NCBI GenBank assembly: GCA_966430775.1
Contig: CBJMMB010000003.1
Coordinates: 1 to 64,000, forward strand
Origin: Dyella_B sp966430775
GTDB taxonomy: Bacteria; Pseudomonadota; Gammaproteobacteria; Xanthomonadales; Rhodanobacteraceae
Reading direction: 5' to 3'
Length of the DNA: 64,000 nt
The position numbers were made by a program, and so were the translations under genes. Below the pieces are notes generated by a model. The model saw only the letters and a list, made by a program, of their open reading frames with translations, made no database searches and was not told the DNA's origin. Positions 47,487-55,854 of this stretch are shown piece after piece. Numbering within the stretch: the stretch's first letter is position 1; each line of letters starts with the position of its first letter.

Positions 47487-49295
47487 ATGAGTTTGCATCC
47501 CGTCGTCGCCGAAGTCACCGAACGCCTGCGCGAACGCAGCCGCGCCACGCGCGCCGCGTATCTGGAACGCATCAACAACGCCATCATCGACGGCCCGCAT
47601 CGCGCCCGGCTCTCTTGCGGCAACCTCGCGCACGGCTTCGCCGCTTGCAACGCGCACGACAAGGCGGCGCTGCGCGAAGGTCACACGCCGAACCTGGCTA
47701 TCGTCACCGCGTACAACGACATGCTGTCGGCGCATCAGCCGTACGAGCGCTATCCGGAATTCATCCGCGAGGTGGCGCGCCAGTCCGGTTTCACCGCGCA
47801 AGTCGCGGGCGGCGTGCCGGCGATGTGCGATGGCGTGACGCAAGGCCGCGCCGGCATGGAGTTGTCGCTGTTCTCGCGTGATTTGATCGCCATGACCACG
47901 GCGGTGGCGCTGTCGCACGACATGTTCGACGGCGCGCTGTACTTGGGTATCTGCGACAAGATCGTGCCGGGCCTCTTGATCGGCGCGCTGAGCTTCGGCC
48001 ATCTGCCCGGCGTGTTCGTGCCCAGCGGCCCGATGCCCAGCGGCATCAGCAACGAACAGAAGTCGAAAGTGCGCCAGGCGTACACGGAAGGCAAGGCGAG
48101 CCGCGACGAATTGCTGGAGGCGGAAGCCGCGTCGTATCACTCGGCCGGCACCTGCACCTTCTATGGCACCGCCAACTCCAATCAGATGCTGATGGAGATC
48201 ATGGGCCTGCACTTGCCGGGTGCCAGCTTCGTCGCACCGGAAACGCCGCTGCGCGATGCGCTCACCGCCGAAGCGGTGCGCCGCTGCGCCGCGCTGGGCA
48301 AGGCGGGCGAGCATCTGCCGGTCGGCCATATCGTGGACGAGCGCGCCATCGTCAACGGCGTGGTTGGTTTGCACGCCACCGGCGGTTCCACCAATCATCT
48401 GCTGCATCTGGTGGCGATCGCGCAAGCCGCCGGCATTGCGCTGCGCTGGGAAGACTTCGACGCGCTGTCGTCAGTCGCACCGCTGTTGGCGCGCGTGTAT
48501 CCGAACGGCTATGCCGACGTGAACCATTTCCACGAAGCCGGCGGCATGGGCTTCCTGATCGATCAACTGCTCAGCGCCGGCCTACTGCACGGCGACGCGC
48601 GCACCATCGCCGGTTGCGATCTTTCCGGCTACGCCAAGGTGCCGTCGCTGGAAGAGGGCAAGCTGATCTGGAAGCCGGTGTCGAAGGAAAGCGGCAACCG
48701 CGGCGTGCTGCGCGGCGCGAGCGAACCGTTCCGCGCCGATGGCGGCCTGCGCATGCTCAACGGCAATCTCGGCCGCTCGGTGATCAAGGTATCTTCCGTG
48801 CCGGACGATCGCCTGGTGATCGAAGCGCCCGCGGTGGTGTTCCACGACCAGGACGACATCAAGCGCGCGTTCGATCGCGGCGAGCTCAACCGTGACTTCA
48901 TCGCCGTGGTGCGCTTCCAGGGTCCGCGCGCGATCGGCATGCCGGAACTGCACAAGCTCACGCCGACGCTGGCCGTGCTGCAGGATCGCGGGCATCGCAT
49001 TGCATTGGTCACGGATGGCCGCATGTCGGGAGCCAGCGGCCGCGTGCCGGCGGCGATCCATGTGACGCCGGAAGCGGACGATGCAGGCCCGATCGCCAAG
49101 GTGCGCGATGGCGACATCATTCGCCTGGATGCGCAGAAGGGCACGCTCGACGTATTGGTGGATGCCGCGGAATTCGCCGCGCGCACGCCGGTGGTCGAGG
49201 ATCTTTCCAGGCACCAGCACGGCATGGGCCGCGAATTGTTCGGCATCTTCCGCCGCAACGCAGTGGCCGCCGATCTCGGCGCCGGTGTGCTGTAA
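47487..49295 (+). CDS. edd: phosphogluconate dehydratase
   Basis: The 602-residue IlvD/Edd-family enzyme dehydrates 6-phosphogluconate to 2-keto-3-deoxy-6-phosphogluconate in the Entner-Doudoroff pathway. The signature regions are AYNDMLSAHQPYERYPEFIR, VPAMCDGVTQGRAGMELSLF (the Fe-S and Mg site region around the Cys), GICDKIVPGLLIGAL and ALVTDGRMSGASGRVPAAIH. Together with an early Cys (RARLSCGNLAHGFAACNAHD) these provide the three cysteine ligands of the [4Fe-4S] cluster expected in the family. Length is right for Edd rather than IlvD. It is separated from pgl by 245 bp holding a palindromic repeat, and is followed by eda. Confidence 0.95.
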   Translation: MSLHPVVAEVTERLRERSRATRAAYLERINNAIIDGPHRARLSCGNLAHGFAACNAHDKAALREGHTPNLAIVTAYNDMLSAHQPYERYPEFIREVARQSGFTAQVAGGVPAMCDGVTQGRAGMELSLFSRDLIAMTTAVALSHDMFDGALYLGICDKIVPGLLIGALSFGHLPGVFVPSGPMPSGISNEQKSKVRQAYTEGKASRDELLEAEAASYHSAGTCTFYGTANSNQMLMEIMGLHLPGASFVAPETPLRDALTAEAVRRCAALGKAGEHLPVGHIVDERAIVNGVVGLHATGGSTNHLLHLVAIAQAAGIALRWEDFDALSSVAPLLARVYPNGYADVNHFHEAGGMGFLIDQLLSAGLLHGDARTIAGCDLSGYAKVPSLEEGKLIWKPVSKESGNRGVLRGASEPFRADGGLRMLNGNLGRSVIKVSSVPDDRLVIEAPAVVFHDQDDIKRAFDRGELNRDFIAVVRFQGPRAIGMPELHKLTPTLAVLQDRGHRIALVTDGRMSGASGRVPAAIHVTPEADDAGPIAKVRDGDIIRLDAQKGTLDVLVDAAEFAARTPVVEDLSRHQHGMGRELFGIFRRNAVAADLGAGVL

Positions 49296-49299
49296 ACAC

Positions 49300-49373
49300 G
49301 TAGGTTGGGGTGCAAACCCCAACATTGCCATCCACATGGATACCACGACGTTGGGGTTCGCACCCCAACCTAC
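49300..49373. repeat. GTAGGTTGGG-family palindrome between edd and eda
   Basis: A 74-bp element with arms GTAGGTTGGGGTGCAAACCC and GGGTTCGCACCCCAACCTAC. It starts four bases after the edd stop codon and ends nine bases before the likely eda start, so the eda ribosome-binding region is overlapped or unusual. Confidence 0.85.
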
Positions 49374-49382
49374 ATCGCTCGA

Positions 49383-50033
49383 ATGACCATGAATATCGAA
49401 ACCAAGCAACAGCACGTCGAAGCCACCATGCGCCTGGCGCCGGTGATCCCGGTGGTGATCATCGAAGACGCCAAGCACGCCGTGCCGATGGCGCGCGCGC
49501 TGGTGGCCGGTGGCATCCCGGCGATCGAAGTGACGCTGCGCACGCCCGCCGCGCTGGACGCGATCCGCGCCATCGCGCAGGAAGTGGAAGGCGCGGTCGT
49601 AGGCGTTGGCACCGTGCTGACCGCCAACGATCTGCACGCCGCCGAACGCGCCGGCGCGCGCTTCGCGGTGTCGCCCGGCATGTCGCCGAACCTGCTGGCC
49701 GCCGCCGATGACAGCACCCTGCCTTTGCTGCCCGGCATCGCCACCGCCAGCGAAGCGATGGCCTTGCTCGAACGCGGTTACCGCCACCTCAAGTTCTTCC
49801 CGGCCGTGCCTGCCGGCGGCGCGAAGCTGCTCGGCGCCTGGGCCAGCCCGCTGCCGCAGATCCGTTTCTGCCCAACTGGTGGTATCGCGTTGAACACGGC
49901 GAAGGATTTCCTCTCGCTGCCGAACGTGCTGTGCGTGGGCGGCTCATGGCTTACGCCGGCCGACAAGCTGAAGGCCGGCGACTGGGCCGGCATCGAGCAG
50001 CTCGCACGCGAAGCCGCCGCGCTGCGCGCCTGA
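49383..50033 (+). CDS. eda: 2-keto-3-deoxy-6-phosphogluconate aldolase
   Basis: The class I aldolase splits KDPG into pyruvate and glyceraldehyde 3-phosphate. The 216-residue protein has the Schiff-base lysine in YRHLKFFPAVPAGG (K at about residue 139), the catalytic glutamate in IPAIEVTLRT, and the phosphate-binding sequence GGIALNTAKDFL. Two ATG codons (49383 and 49389) are possible and no good ribosome-binding site is seen, because the palindrome of 49300-49373 ends just upstream. Translation may depend on coupling or on the hairpin's context. The pathway gene order is zwf-pgl-edd-eda; no glucokinase gene follows. Confidence 0.93.
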   Translation: MTMNIETKQQHVEATMRLAPVIPVVIIEDAKHAVPMARALVAGGIPAIEVTLRTPAALDAIRAIAQEVEGAVVGVGTVLTANDLHAAERAGARFAVSPGMSPNLLAAADDSTLPLLPGIATASEAMALLERGYRHLKFFPAVPAGGAKLLGAWASPLPQIRFCPTGGIALNTAKDFLSLPNVLCVGGSWLTPADKLKAGDWAGIEQLAREAAALRA

Positions 50034-50034
50034 T

Positions 50035-50107
50035 GTAGGTTGGGGTGCAAACCCCAACATCGCCGGTACGTGGAGATGTCAACGTTGGGGTTTGCACCCC
50101 AACCTAC
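50035..50107. repeat. GTAGGTTGGG-family palindrome at the end of eda
   Basis: A 73-bp member, arms GTAGGTTGGGGTGCAAACCC and GGGTTTGCACCCCAACCTAC. It starts one base after the eda stop codon and ends 10 bp before the stop of the convergent GNAT gene, so it could serve as a bidirectional terminator. Confidence 0.85.
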
Positions 50108-50117
50108 GATTCATGCG

Positions 50118-50570
50118 TCACTCCAGCGGCAACACGTAGCGCCGCTTGATCGTTTCGGCTGCGCCCAGGCGCCGATAAAACCTCGCTGCGTCTACGTTCC
50201 ACTCCGGCGTTTGCCATTGCATGTTGCGGCAACCCTGCGCGCGGGCGAATGCGTGCACCGCCTTCCACAACTGGTGCCCCACGCCGCGGCCGCGCCAAGC
50301 TTCGCGCACGTACAAACAATCCATGTGCAGGAACGTCGCGCGATCGAGCGTGGAGAAATCTAGCGTGGCGCTGGCGTAGCCGATGGCTGTCGAGGCGTCC
50401 ATCGCGATCCAGGCATGCAATCGATCGGTCCGCAGCGCCCGCGCAAGCTCGTACTCGCCGCCCTCTGCCGAATACGCTAGCCGCTCGTAGGCGGCATGTT
50501 CGGCGCATAGCGGCAACAGCCGTTGGATGTCGGCAGCACCGGCGCGCTGAATGTGCGCCGGCGTCTGCAT
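50118..50570 (-). CDS. GNAT family N-acetyltransferase
   Basis: A 150-residue protein that starts at ATG 50570, one base past the stop of the rhodanese gene, so the two are coupled. The acetyl-CoA site reads LYVREAWRGRGVGHQLWKAV, followed by the conserved QWQTPEWNVDAARFYRRLGA. The N-terminus IQRAGAADIQRLLPLCAEHA is also family-like. The substrate is unknown; a polyamine or antibiotic-type role cannot be distinguished. The pairing with a rhodanese is the notable context. Confidence 0.88.
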   Translation of the reverse strand: MQTPAHIQRAGAADIQRLLPLCAEHAAYERLAYSAEGGEYELARALRTDRLHAWIAMDASTAIGYASATLDFSTLDRATFLHMDCLYVREAWRGRGVGHQLWKAVHAFARAQGCRNMQWQTPEWNVDAARFYRRLGAAETIKRRYVLPLE

Positions 50571-50571
50571 G

Positions 50572-50964
50572 TCAGCGCTCCAGTCCGAATCCTTCATCGA
50601 TCCACCCGGTAAGCCCGCCGATCATCTCCTTCACCGGCCGGCCAAGCTGCGCCAGCTTCACTGCGGCCTTGTTCGCGCCGTTGCAATGCGGGCCGGCGCA
50701 ATACACCACGAACGTCGTATCGGGTGAATACTCGACCAGGCGCTGTTCGCTGATCGTGCGCGTCGGCATGTTGATGGCGCCGGGCACGTGACCGGCCGCG
50801 TAGAGCGTGGGCGTGCGCACGTCCAGCAGCACGAAATCCTTCGTTTCATGCTGCGTGGCATACCACACATCGGCGCAATCGGTTTCGAAGCCGAGGCGTG
50901 TTTCGAAATGGGCCAACGCCTGCGCGCTCTGCGCGGCCGGAACGCGGGTGACGACGGTACTCAT
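50572..50964 (-). CDS. rhodanese-like sulfurtransferase
   Basis: A 130-residue single rhodanese domain. The fold markers are FVLLDVRTPTLYAAGHVPGA and the active-site loop VVYCAGPHCNGANKAA, in which the first Cys is the expected persulfide carrier and a second Cys lies five residues on. The final segment MIGGLTGWIDEGFGLE is typical of the family. It starts at ATG 50964 rather than at 51090 and is divergent from the GlxA-type regulator. This pairing of a rhodanese with an FtrA/GlxA-like regulator is common in proteobacteria. Its stop is adjacent to the GNAT gene that follows. Confidence 0.85.
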   Translation of the reverse strand: MSTVVTRVPAAQSAQALAHFETRLGFETDCADVWYATQHETKDFVLLDVRTPTLYAAGHVPGAINMPTRTISEQRLVEYSPDTTFVVYCAGPHCNGANKAAVKLAQLGRPVKEMIGGLTGWIDEGFGLER

Positions 50965-51043
50965 GGGACGTGCTCCGTGGTGAATGTGGCGACAGTTTGG
51001 GCACTGGCGCGTACGCATGACATTGGCAAGAATGCCAGCCACC

Positions 51044-52033
51044 ATGAATAAACCGCCAAAACGCGCCCGCCCTAATCCCGGCCCGGCCAACCATCGCGTT
51101 GTCGCCTTGATCTACGACGGCCTGTGCACCTTCGAATACGGCATTGCGGTGGAAATGTTCGGCTTGCCGCGCCCGGAATTCGAGCACTGGTACAGCTTCG
51201 CTTCGTGTGCGGTGGAGCGCGGCACGCTACGCGCCGCGGGCGGCATACGCGTGCAGGCGGACGGCGGATTGGAACTGCTGGCGCAAGCCGATACGGTGAT
51301 CGTGCCGGGCTGGCGCGGCGTCGATGCCATGCCACCGTCGGCCTTGCTCGATGCCTTGCGTGCCGCACACAAGCGCGGTGCGCGCCTGCTGTCGTTCTGC
51401 TCCGGCGTATTCGTGCTGGCGGCGGCCGGCGTGCTGGATGGCCGCAGCGCCACCACGCATTGGCGCTATGCGCAGGCCTTGGCGGAATGCTATCCGCGCA
51501 TCCGCATCGAGCCCGACGTGCTGTACGTGGACGCCGGCAACGTGCTGACCTCGGCGGGCAGCGCCGCCGCGATCGATCTTTCGCTGCATCTGATCCGCCG
51601 CGACTACGGTCCGCGCATCGCCAACCAGGTTGCACGGCGCGCCGTGGTGCCGACGCATCGCGATGGCGGGCAGGCGCAGTTCATTCCGGCGCCGCTGCCC
51701 GAACAAGGCGTCGCGCTGGGCAAGCTGCTGGAATGGATGCGCAATCATCTGGACCAGCCGCTGCCGTTGAACGCATTGGCCGAACGCGCACGCATGAGCG
51801 AACGCACCTTCTTGCGCCGTTTCGAAGAGGCTACGGGCTGCTCGCCCAAGCAATGGCTGATCCAGGAGCGCCTGGGCCGCGCGCGCGAACTGCTGGAAGG
51901 CAGCCAGTGGCCGGTCGAGCGCATTGCGGACGCCTGCGGCTTCGGCAGCGCCGATACCTTGCGCCACCACTTCCGGCGCACGTTGAAAGTAAGCCCGGCG
52001 CGCTACCGCGAGCGCTTCGCGCATGCCGCATAG
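51044..52033 (+). CDS. GlxA/FtrA-type AraC regulator with DJ-1/PfpI domain
   Basis: A 329-residue regulator. Residues about 15-190 form a DJ-1/PfpI domain (VVALIYDGLCTFEYGIAVEM, DTVIVPGWRGVD, and LLSFCSGVFVLAAAGVLDG with the conserved Cys-containing nucleophile-elbow region). Residues about 235-320 form the AraC double helix-turn-helix (LNALAERARMSERTFLRRFE, IADACGFGSADTLRHHFRRT). This combination is typical of GlxA/FtrA proteins, which often sense small metabolites. ATG 51044 was chosen; the longer frame from 50984 enters the promoter region of the divergent rhodanese gene, which is presumably a target. Confidence 0.88.
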   Translation: MNKPPKRARPNPGPANHRVVALIYDGLCTFEYGIAVEMFGLPRPEFEHWYSFASCAVERGTLRAAGGIRVQADGGLELLAQADTVIVPGWRGVDAMPPSALLDALRAAHKRGARLLSFCSGVFVLAAAGVLDGRSATTHWRYAQALAECYPRIRIEPDVLYVDAGNVLTSAGSAAAIDLSLHLIRRDYGPRIANQVARRAVVPTHRDGGQAQFIPAPLPEQGVALGKLLEWMRNHLDQPLPLNALAERARMSERTFLRRFEEATGCSPKQWLIQERLGRARELLEGSQWPVERIADACGFGSADTLRHHFRRTLKVSPARYRERFAHAA

Positions 52034-52121
52034 TGACTTCTGGCGTATGAAACCGGACGGGTTCAATGCCTAAGCTGCGGATCCCGGCGCGCCGCCTGCG
52101 CCGCATCGCCAAGGACTCCCC

Positions 52122-53705
52122 ATGCGCAAGCTTCCGCTCGTTCTCGCCTTGACCGCGCTCCTGCTCGGCACGGCCCACGCCGCCGACAAAAAAGACAAGA
52201 CCCCTGCGGACGAGGCGAAACCGGAAAGCTACCTGCTGCATCCCCAGGCGTCGACCAGCGAAGGCTCGGTCAGCGTGGAAGGCAAGCGCATCGCCTACAA
52301 GGCGGTGGCCGGCACGCTCGTGCTGCATGGCAAGGGCGACAAGGAAAACGAGCCTACCGTCAGCATGTTCTACGTGGCCTATTTCAAGAAGGGCGAAGAA
52401 GCCGCCAAGCGCCCGGTCACCTTTATCTACAACGGCGGGCCCGGTTCCGCGACGGTTTGGCTGCACATGGGCGCATTCGGTCCGCGCCGCGTGGTGACCA
52501 TGGACGATAGCCACACGCCGGCCGCGCCCTATCAACTGGTCAACAACGACTACAGCCTGCTCGACGCCTCCGACCTGGTCTTTATCGATGCACCTGGCGC
52601 GGGTTTCAGCCGCTTGATCGCCAACGATCCGGATGCATCCAAGCGCGAGGAGCAGATGAAGGATCGCCGCAAGGAAATCTACGGCGTCGACGGCGACGGC
52701 CACGCCTTTGCGCAATTCATCACCCAGTTCCTGTCGCGCTACGGCCGCTGGAATTCGCCCAAGTATCTGTTCGGCGAAAGCTACGGCACCACGCGCTCGG
52801 CGGTGCTCGCCAACGATCTGGAAAACGAGGAGAGCGTCGACCTCAACGGCGTGATCCTGCTGTCGCAGATTCTCAACTTCGACACCAGCATCGACGGCGC
52901 CGACCAGAATCCCGGCGTGGATCTACCTTACGAACTCGGCCTGCCCACCTTTGCCGCCACCGCGTACTACCACCACAAACTGCCGCAGCAACCGGCCGCA
53001 TTGGAGCCGTTCCTGCAGGAAGTGGAACAGTTCGCGCTTGGCGATTATGCGCAGGCGCTGATGCAGGGCTCGCGCCTGGACGACGCGCGCAAGCAGGCCA
53101 TCGCCGAGAAATTGCATCAATACACCGGCCTTTCCGTGCCATATCTGCTGAAGGCCAACCTGCGCGTCACCGGCGGCATGTTCGAACACGAACTGCTGGG
53201 CGACAGCGGCGACACCACCGGCCGCCTCGATTCGCGCTTCGCCGGCCCGTCGCTCGATCCGCTGAGCAAGGAAGCGGAATACGACCCGCAATCGTCGGCG
53301 ATCAGCTCCGCCTATATCGCCGCCTTCAACGACTATGCGCGCAAGGATCTCAAATACGGCCAGGACCAGGTCTATCACGAGTTCGCCGACGTCAACGACT
53401 GGAACTTCAAGCACAACGGTCACGACGGCGCCGTCAACGTGATGCCGGACCTGGCCAAGGCCATGAAGACCAACCCCGGCCTGAAGGTTTTCCTCAACGG
53501 CGGCTACTACGACCTGGCCACGCCGTTCTACGCAGCTGACTATGAAATGCAGCACATGCCGATCCAGCCGGCGCTGATGAACAACATCCGCTATGCGTGG
53601 TATCCGTCGGGGCACATGGTGTATGCGCACGAGGAATCGCTGAAATTGCTGCACGACAACGTGGCGCAGTTCATTGCGCAGACGGACAACGTCAAGAAGC
53701 ACTGA
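52122..53705 (+). CDS. serine carboxypeptidase (peptidase family S10), exported
   Basis: The 527-residue enzyme is an S10-type alpha/beta hydrolase that removes C-terminal residues at acidic pH. A signal peptide (MRKLPLVLALTALLLGTAHA) starts at ATG 52122. Visible landmarks are FIYNGGPGSATVWLHMGAFGP (oxyanion region, residue about 107), FGESYGTTRSAVLAN with the catalytic Ser near residue 222, FLNGGYYDLATPF with the Asp near 467, and YPSGHMVYAHEES with the His near 499. All three residues of the triad are present. It is likely periplasmic or secreted and helps digest peptides. It stands alone and ends at a perfect palindrome. Confidence 0.92.
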   Translation: MRKLPLVLALTALLLGTAHAADKKDKTPADEAKPESYLLHPQASTSEGSVSVEGKRIAYKAVAGTLVLHGKGDKENEPTVSMFYVAYFKKGEEAAKRPVTFIYNGGPGSATVWLHMGAFGPRRVVTMDDSHTPAAPYQLVNNDYSLLDASDLVFIDAPGAGFSRLIANDPDASKREEQMKDRRKEIYGVDGDGHAFAQFITQFLSRYGRWNSPKYLFGESYGTTRSAVLANDLENEESVDLNGVILLSQILNFDTSIDGADQNPGVDLPYELGLPTFAATAYYHHKLPQQPAALEPFLQEVEQFALGDYAQALMQGSRLDDARKQAIAEKLHQYTGLSVPYLLKANLRVTGGMFEHELLGDSGDTTGRLDSRFAGPSLDPLSKEAEYDPQSSAISSAYIAAFNDYARKDLKYGQDQVYHEFADVNDWNFKHNGHDGAVNVMPDLAKAMKTNPGLKVFLNGGYYDLATPFYAADYEMQHMPIQPALMNNIRYAWYPSGHMVYAHEESLKLLHDNVAQFIAQTDNVKKH

Positions 53706-53715
53706 GGTGTCATTC

Positions 53716-53740
53716 GCCATTCCGGCGTTGCCGGAATGGC
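53716..53740. terminator. bidirectional terminator-like palindrome
   Basis: A perfect 11-bp inverted repeat GCCATTCCGGC / GCCGGAATGGC with loop GTT, 10 bp after the carboxypeptidase stop and 28 bp before the stop of the convergent dihydrofolate-reductase-like gene. It resembles the tips of the CGTCATTCCGG family of repeats. Confidence 0.65.
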
Positions 53741-53768
53741 GATACCTTGCATGCGCCGAATGCGTCGG

Positions 53769-54290
53769 TCAGCCGACGACCTCGTATTCGCTCTGCACCA
53801 GTCCGCTGACATACGAACGTGTGGCGACATGCCTGAGTCGAATGTCCTGCGCAACCGCTCCAAACAACGGAATGCCGTTGCCGATCAACACGGGCACGCG
53901 CGTAACGATCAATCGTTGAATGAGTCCGGCGCGCAGGAATCCCTGAATCGTTACGCCACCGTCCACGTAAATGTGCTGGACGCCGAGCTTGCCAAGTTTG
54001 GAGACAATCTCGTCGGGTTCGCCCTCCATGCGTTGCACCAGTACGCCAGCGGGCGATGGCGCAAGCTCGCGCGTACTCAATACGAAGACGGGCTTCTTGC
54101 CATACGCCCACTCACCAAAGCCAAGCACCGTCTCATACGTCTTGCGTCCAATGACCAGCGCATCCACGGTGCTCATGAATTCGTCGTAGCCATGCGGCTC
54201 GCCACCACCTTCCGGCAGAAAGTCGAGCCCGCCATCGGTGCGGGCCATGAAGCCATCGACGCTGACGCCAACAAAGACAGACGCTTTCAT
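53769..54290 (-). CDS. dihydrofolate reductase family protein (RibD C-terminal-like)
   Basis: A 173-residue protein with the DHFR/RibD-C fold used for NADPH-dependent reduction. MKASVFVGVSVDGFMARTDG is the standard opening, ALVIGRKTYETVLGFGEWAY the first nucleotide-binding region, and IYVDGGVTIQGFLRAGLIQRL the second. This YyaP/YwjB-like group has no established substrate. It starts at 54290 and converges with the carboxypeptidase; a small NTF2-like gene starts divergently 80 bp away. Confidence 0.9.
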   Translation of the reverse strand: MKASVFVGVSVDGFMARTDGGLDFLPEGGGEPHGYDEFMSTVDALVIGRKTYETVLGFGEWAYGKKPVFVLSTRELAPSPAGVLVQRMEGEPDEIVSKLGKLGVQHIYVDGGVTIQGFLRAGLIQRLIVTRVPVLIGNGIPLFGAVAQDIRLRHVATRSYVSGLVQSEYEVVG

Positions 54291-54369
54291 CGCAATCCCT
54301 CCCGAGGGTGACGACGATCCCTTATACGCCCAACTCCGTTATGCTCGCGACGATCCCACGGAGAACACC

Positions 54370-54741
54370 ATGCGCGCGCTCATCGACCGCTATATCGACG
54401 CCTACAACCGCATCGACGTCGATGCCATGCTCGCCACCATGCACAGCGATGTGATCTTCGAGAACTACACTGCCGGCGTGCTCAGCGTGCGTACCGTGGG
54501 CGCAGCCGAGTTGCGCCATCTGGCGGAAAGCTCCCGTCACCTGTTTTCCGCCCGCCACCAGACCATCACCCGCTACCGCGAAGCCGAGGGTGTGGCGTAC
54601 GCGGACATTCATTTCCAGGGCACCTTCGCGGTCGATCTGCCCAATGGCATTCGGGCAGGTCAAGGCATTGCGCTGGATGGGCGCAGCGAATACCGCGAGC
54701 GTGATGGTCTGCTGATCTATATCGCCGACTACAGCGATTGA
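54370..54741 (+). CDS. SnoaL/NTF2-like small protein
   Basis: A 123-residue protein of the nuclear-transport-factor-2/SnoaL fold. It begins MRALIDRYIDAYNRIDVDAM followed by HSDVIFENYTAGVLSV and ends with SEYRERDGLLIYIADYSD. These are the helix-sheet markers of the family (a cone-shaped pocket for small ligands). The ATG at 54370 follows GGAG at 54360-54363, which decides the start; the open frame from 54238 runs through the divergent gene. The ligand and reaction are unknown. Confidence 0.82.
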   Translation: MRALIDRYIDAYNRIDVDAMLATMHSDVIFENYTAGVLSVRTVGAAELRHLAESSRHLFSARHQTITRYREAEGVAYADIHFQGTFAVDLPNGIRAGQGIALDGRSEYRERDGLLIYIADYSD

Positions 54742-54759
54742 TTACCGGTAGCGCTAGCA

Positions 54760-54794
54760 CGACGTCGGGATTCGCATACACGATCCCGACGTCG
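54760..54794. terminator. perfect hairpin between convergent genes
   Basis: A 12-bp perfect stem CGACGTCGGGAT / ATCCCGACGTCG with an 11-base loop, between the SnoaL-like gene (plus) and the RDD gene (minus). It fits a bidirectional terminator, though it lacks a T tract. Confidence 0.65.
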
Positions 54795-54806
54795 CAATAG
54801 GAGAAG

Positions 54807-55268
54807 TCAGCGTTTTTGCGCCATTACCACCCGGGTCTTCGGAATCGAGTCATGCCAACCCTCGGTGCCGAAGAAGGAGAACGGCTCGAAGGGAATGAAC
54901 CGACAAAGCGTGCGCCCGAAAACCTGGCCGACGCTTGGCTTGGTCCCAGCAGTGTTGACGACCATGGTGCCAAGAATGAATTTGCCTGGCGTGCGCTGCC
55001 AGACGCTCTCGAACACCACGTAGTAGCCGATGACCACGACGAAAGCGAGCAGGTACCAGAACGGCATGCCCAGGCCTTGAACGCCGCGGCTACCGAGTAT
55101 GGCGCCCAGGACAGCTCCAATCACGAACATGATCAGGTAATAGATGAAGTAATCGATCAGCCAGGTACCGAAGCGGCGTCCCTTGCTCGCCGCCACCTGG
55201 TTATGGCTGTCGGCATGGTCGGTGATGACGCTGGTAGGTGGCGAATAAGGGTTGTATTCGGTGCTCAT
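54807..55268 (-). CDS. RDD family membrane protein
   Basis: A 153-residue protein with three predicted membrane segments: FGTWLIDYFIYYLIMFVIGA, FWYLLAFVVVIGYYVVFESV, and a shorter FGRTLCRFIPF region. The RDD motif pattern is seen at RRFGTWLIDYF (Arg, Asp) and TPGKFILGTMVV. The hydrophilic N-terminus is short and Pro/Asn-rich (EYNPYSPPTS), as is common for the family. ATG 55268 follows GGAGG at 55272-55276 on the complement, which fixes the start. No substrate is known for most RDD proteins; some are linked to ion stress. Confidence 0.85.
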   Translation of the reverse strand: MSTEYNPYSPPTSVITDHADSHNQVAASKGRRFGTWLIDYFIYYLIMFVIGAVLGAILGSRGVQGLGMPFWYLLAFVVVIGYYVVFESVWQRTPGKFILGTMVVNTAGTKPSVGQVFGRTLCRFIPFEPFSFFGTEGWHDSIPKTRVVMAQKR

Positions 55269-55443
55269 GCATCCTCCGTGGTTACGTGTAGACGCACACC
55301 GCCCATGGCGGTGTGGATAGCCTGGTCGACTGGATTGATGATTCCCCAACACCGGTGCCCAAGCTCGGGCCCGCGCTTCAACTATAACCAAGCCAGGGGA
55401 AAAGGGTGTCATCGATTGCCGGACTGCGAGGGGATGTTGCGCT

Positions 55444-55824
55444 CTACGGCCAGCGATTCGCGTTCTTGGGAAATCCGGGCCGCTGCACGCGAACGACACA
55501 AAACCGCTGCCCGCTCGGCGCCTGCATCACCACCCAGCGCTCCAGCCGGTCCACGACGCGCGCCCCCAGCTTTTCCAGGCGCTGCACCTCGGCAGGAATG
55601 TCATCGGTCTCGATATCGATATGCACCCTGCTCTCGTGATCGACGCGTTGAAGTTGCACGATCGGTTCGTCAGGCGGCGTCTCCAGCATGCGGTAATTGC
55701 CACGGGTACCCGGATGACCGGAATCGACCGGACGGCCCAGCGCCTCGGCCCAGAAGCTGGCGGCGCGATCGATATCGTCCACCTTGCAGTCGATCAGGAG
55801 TGCGCAAAGTCTGGAGTGGTGCAC
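55444..55824 (-). CDS. VOC/glyoxalase family protein
   Basis: A 126-residue vicinal-oxygen-chelate protein. It opens with RLCALLIDCKVDDIDRAASF WAEALG and carries the strands VHIDIETDDIPAEVQRLEKL and GARVV, with MQAPSGQRFCVV near the end, the usual layout of a single bleomycin-resistance/glyoxalase-like half. The His at HIDIE and a Gln/Glu near the end are potential metal ligands. Substrate unknown; it is the downstream neighbour of the UPF0158-like gene on the same strand. Confidence 0.85.
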   Translation of the reverse strand: MHHSRLCALLIDCKVDDIDRAASFWAEALGRPVDSGHPGTRGNYRMLETPPDEPIVQLQRVDHESRVHIDIETDDIPAEVQRLEKLGARVVDRLERWVVMQAPSGQRFCVVRVQRPGFPKNANRWP

Positions 55825-55854
55825 GGCTACCTCCGAGATGGGTTATCGCCCAAG

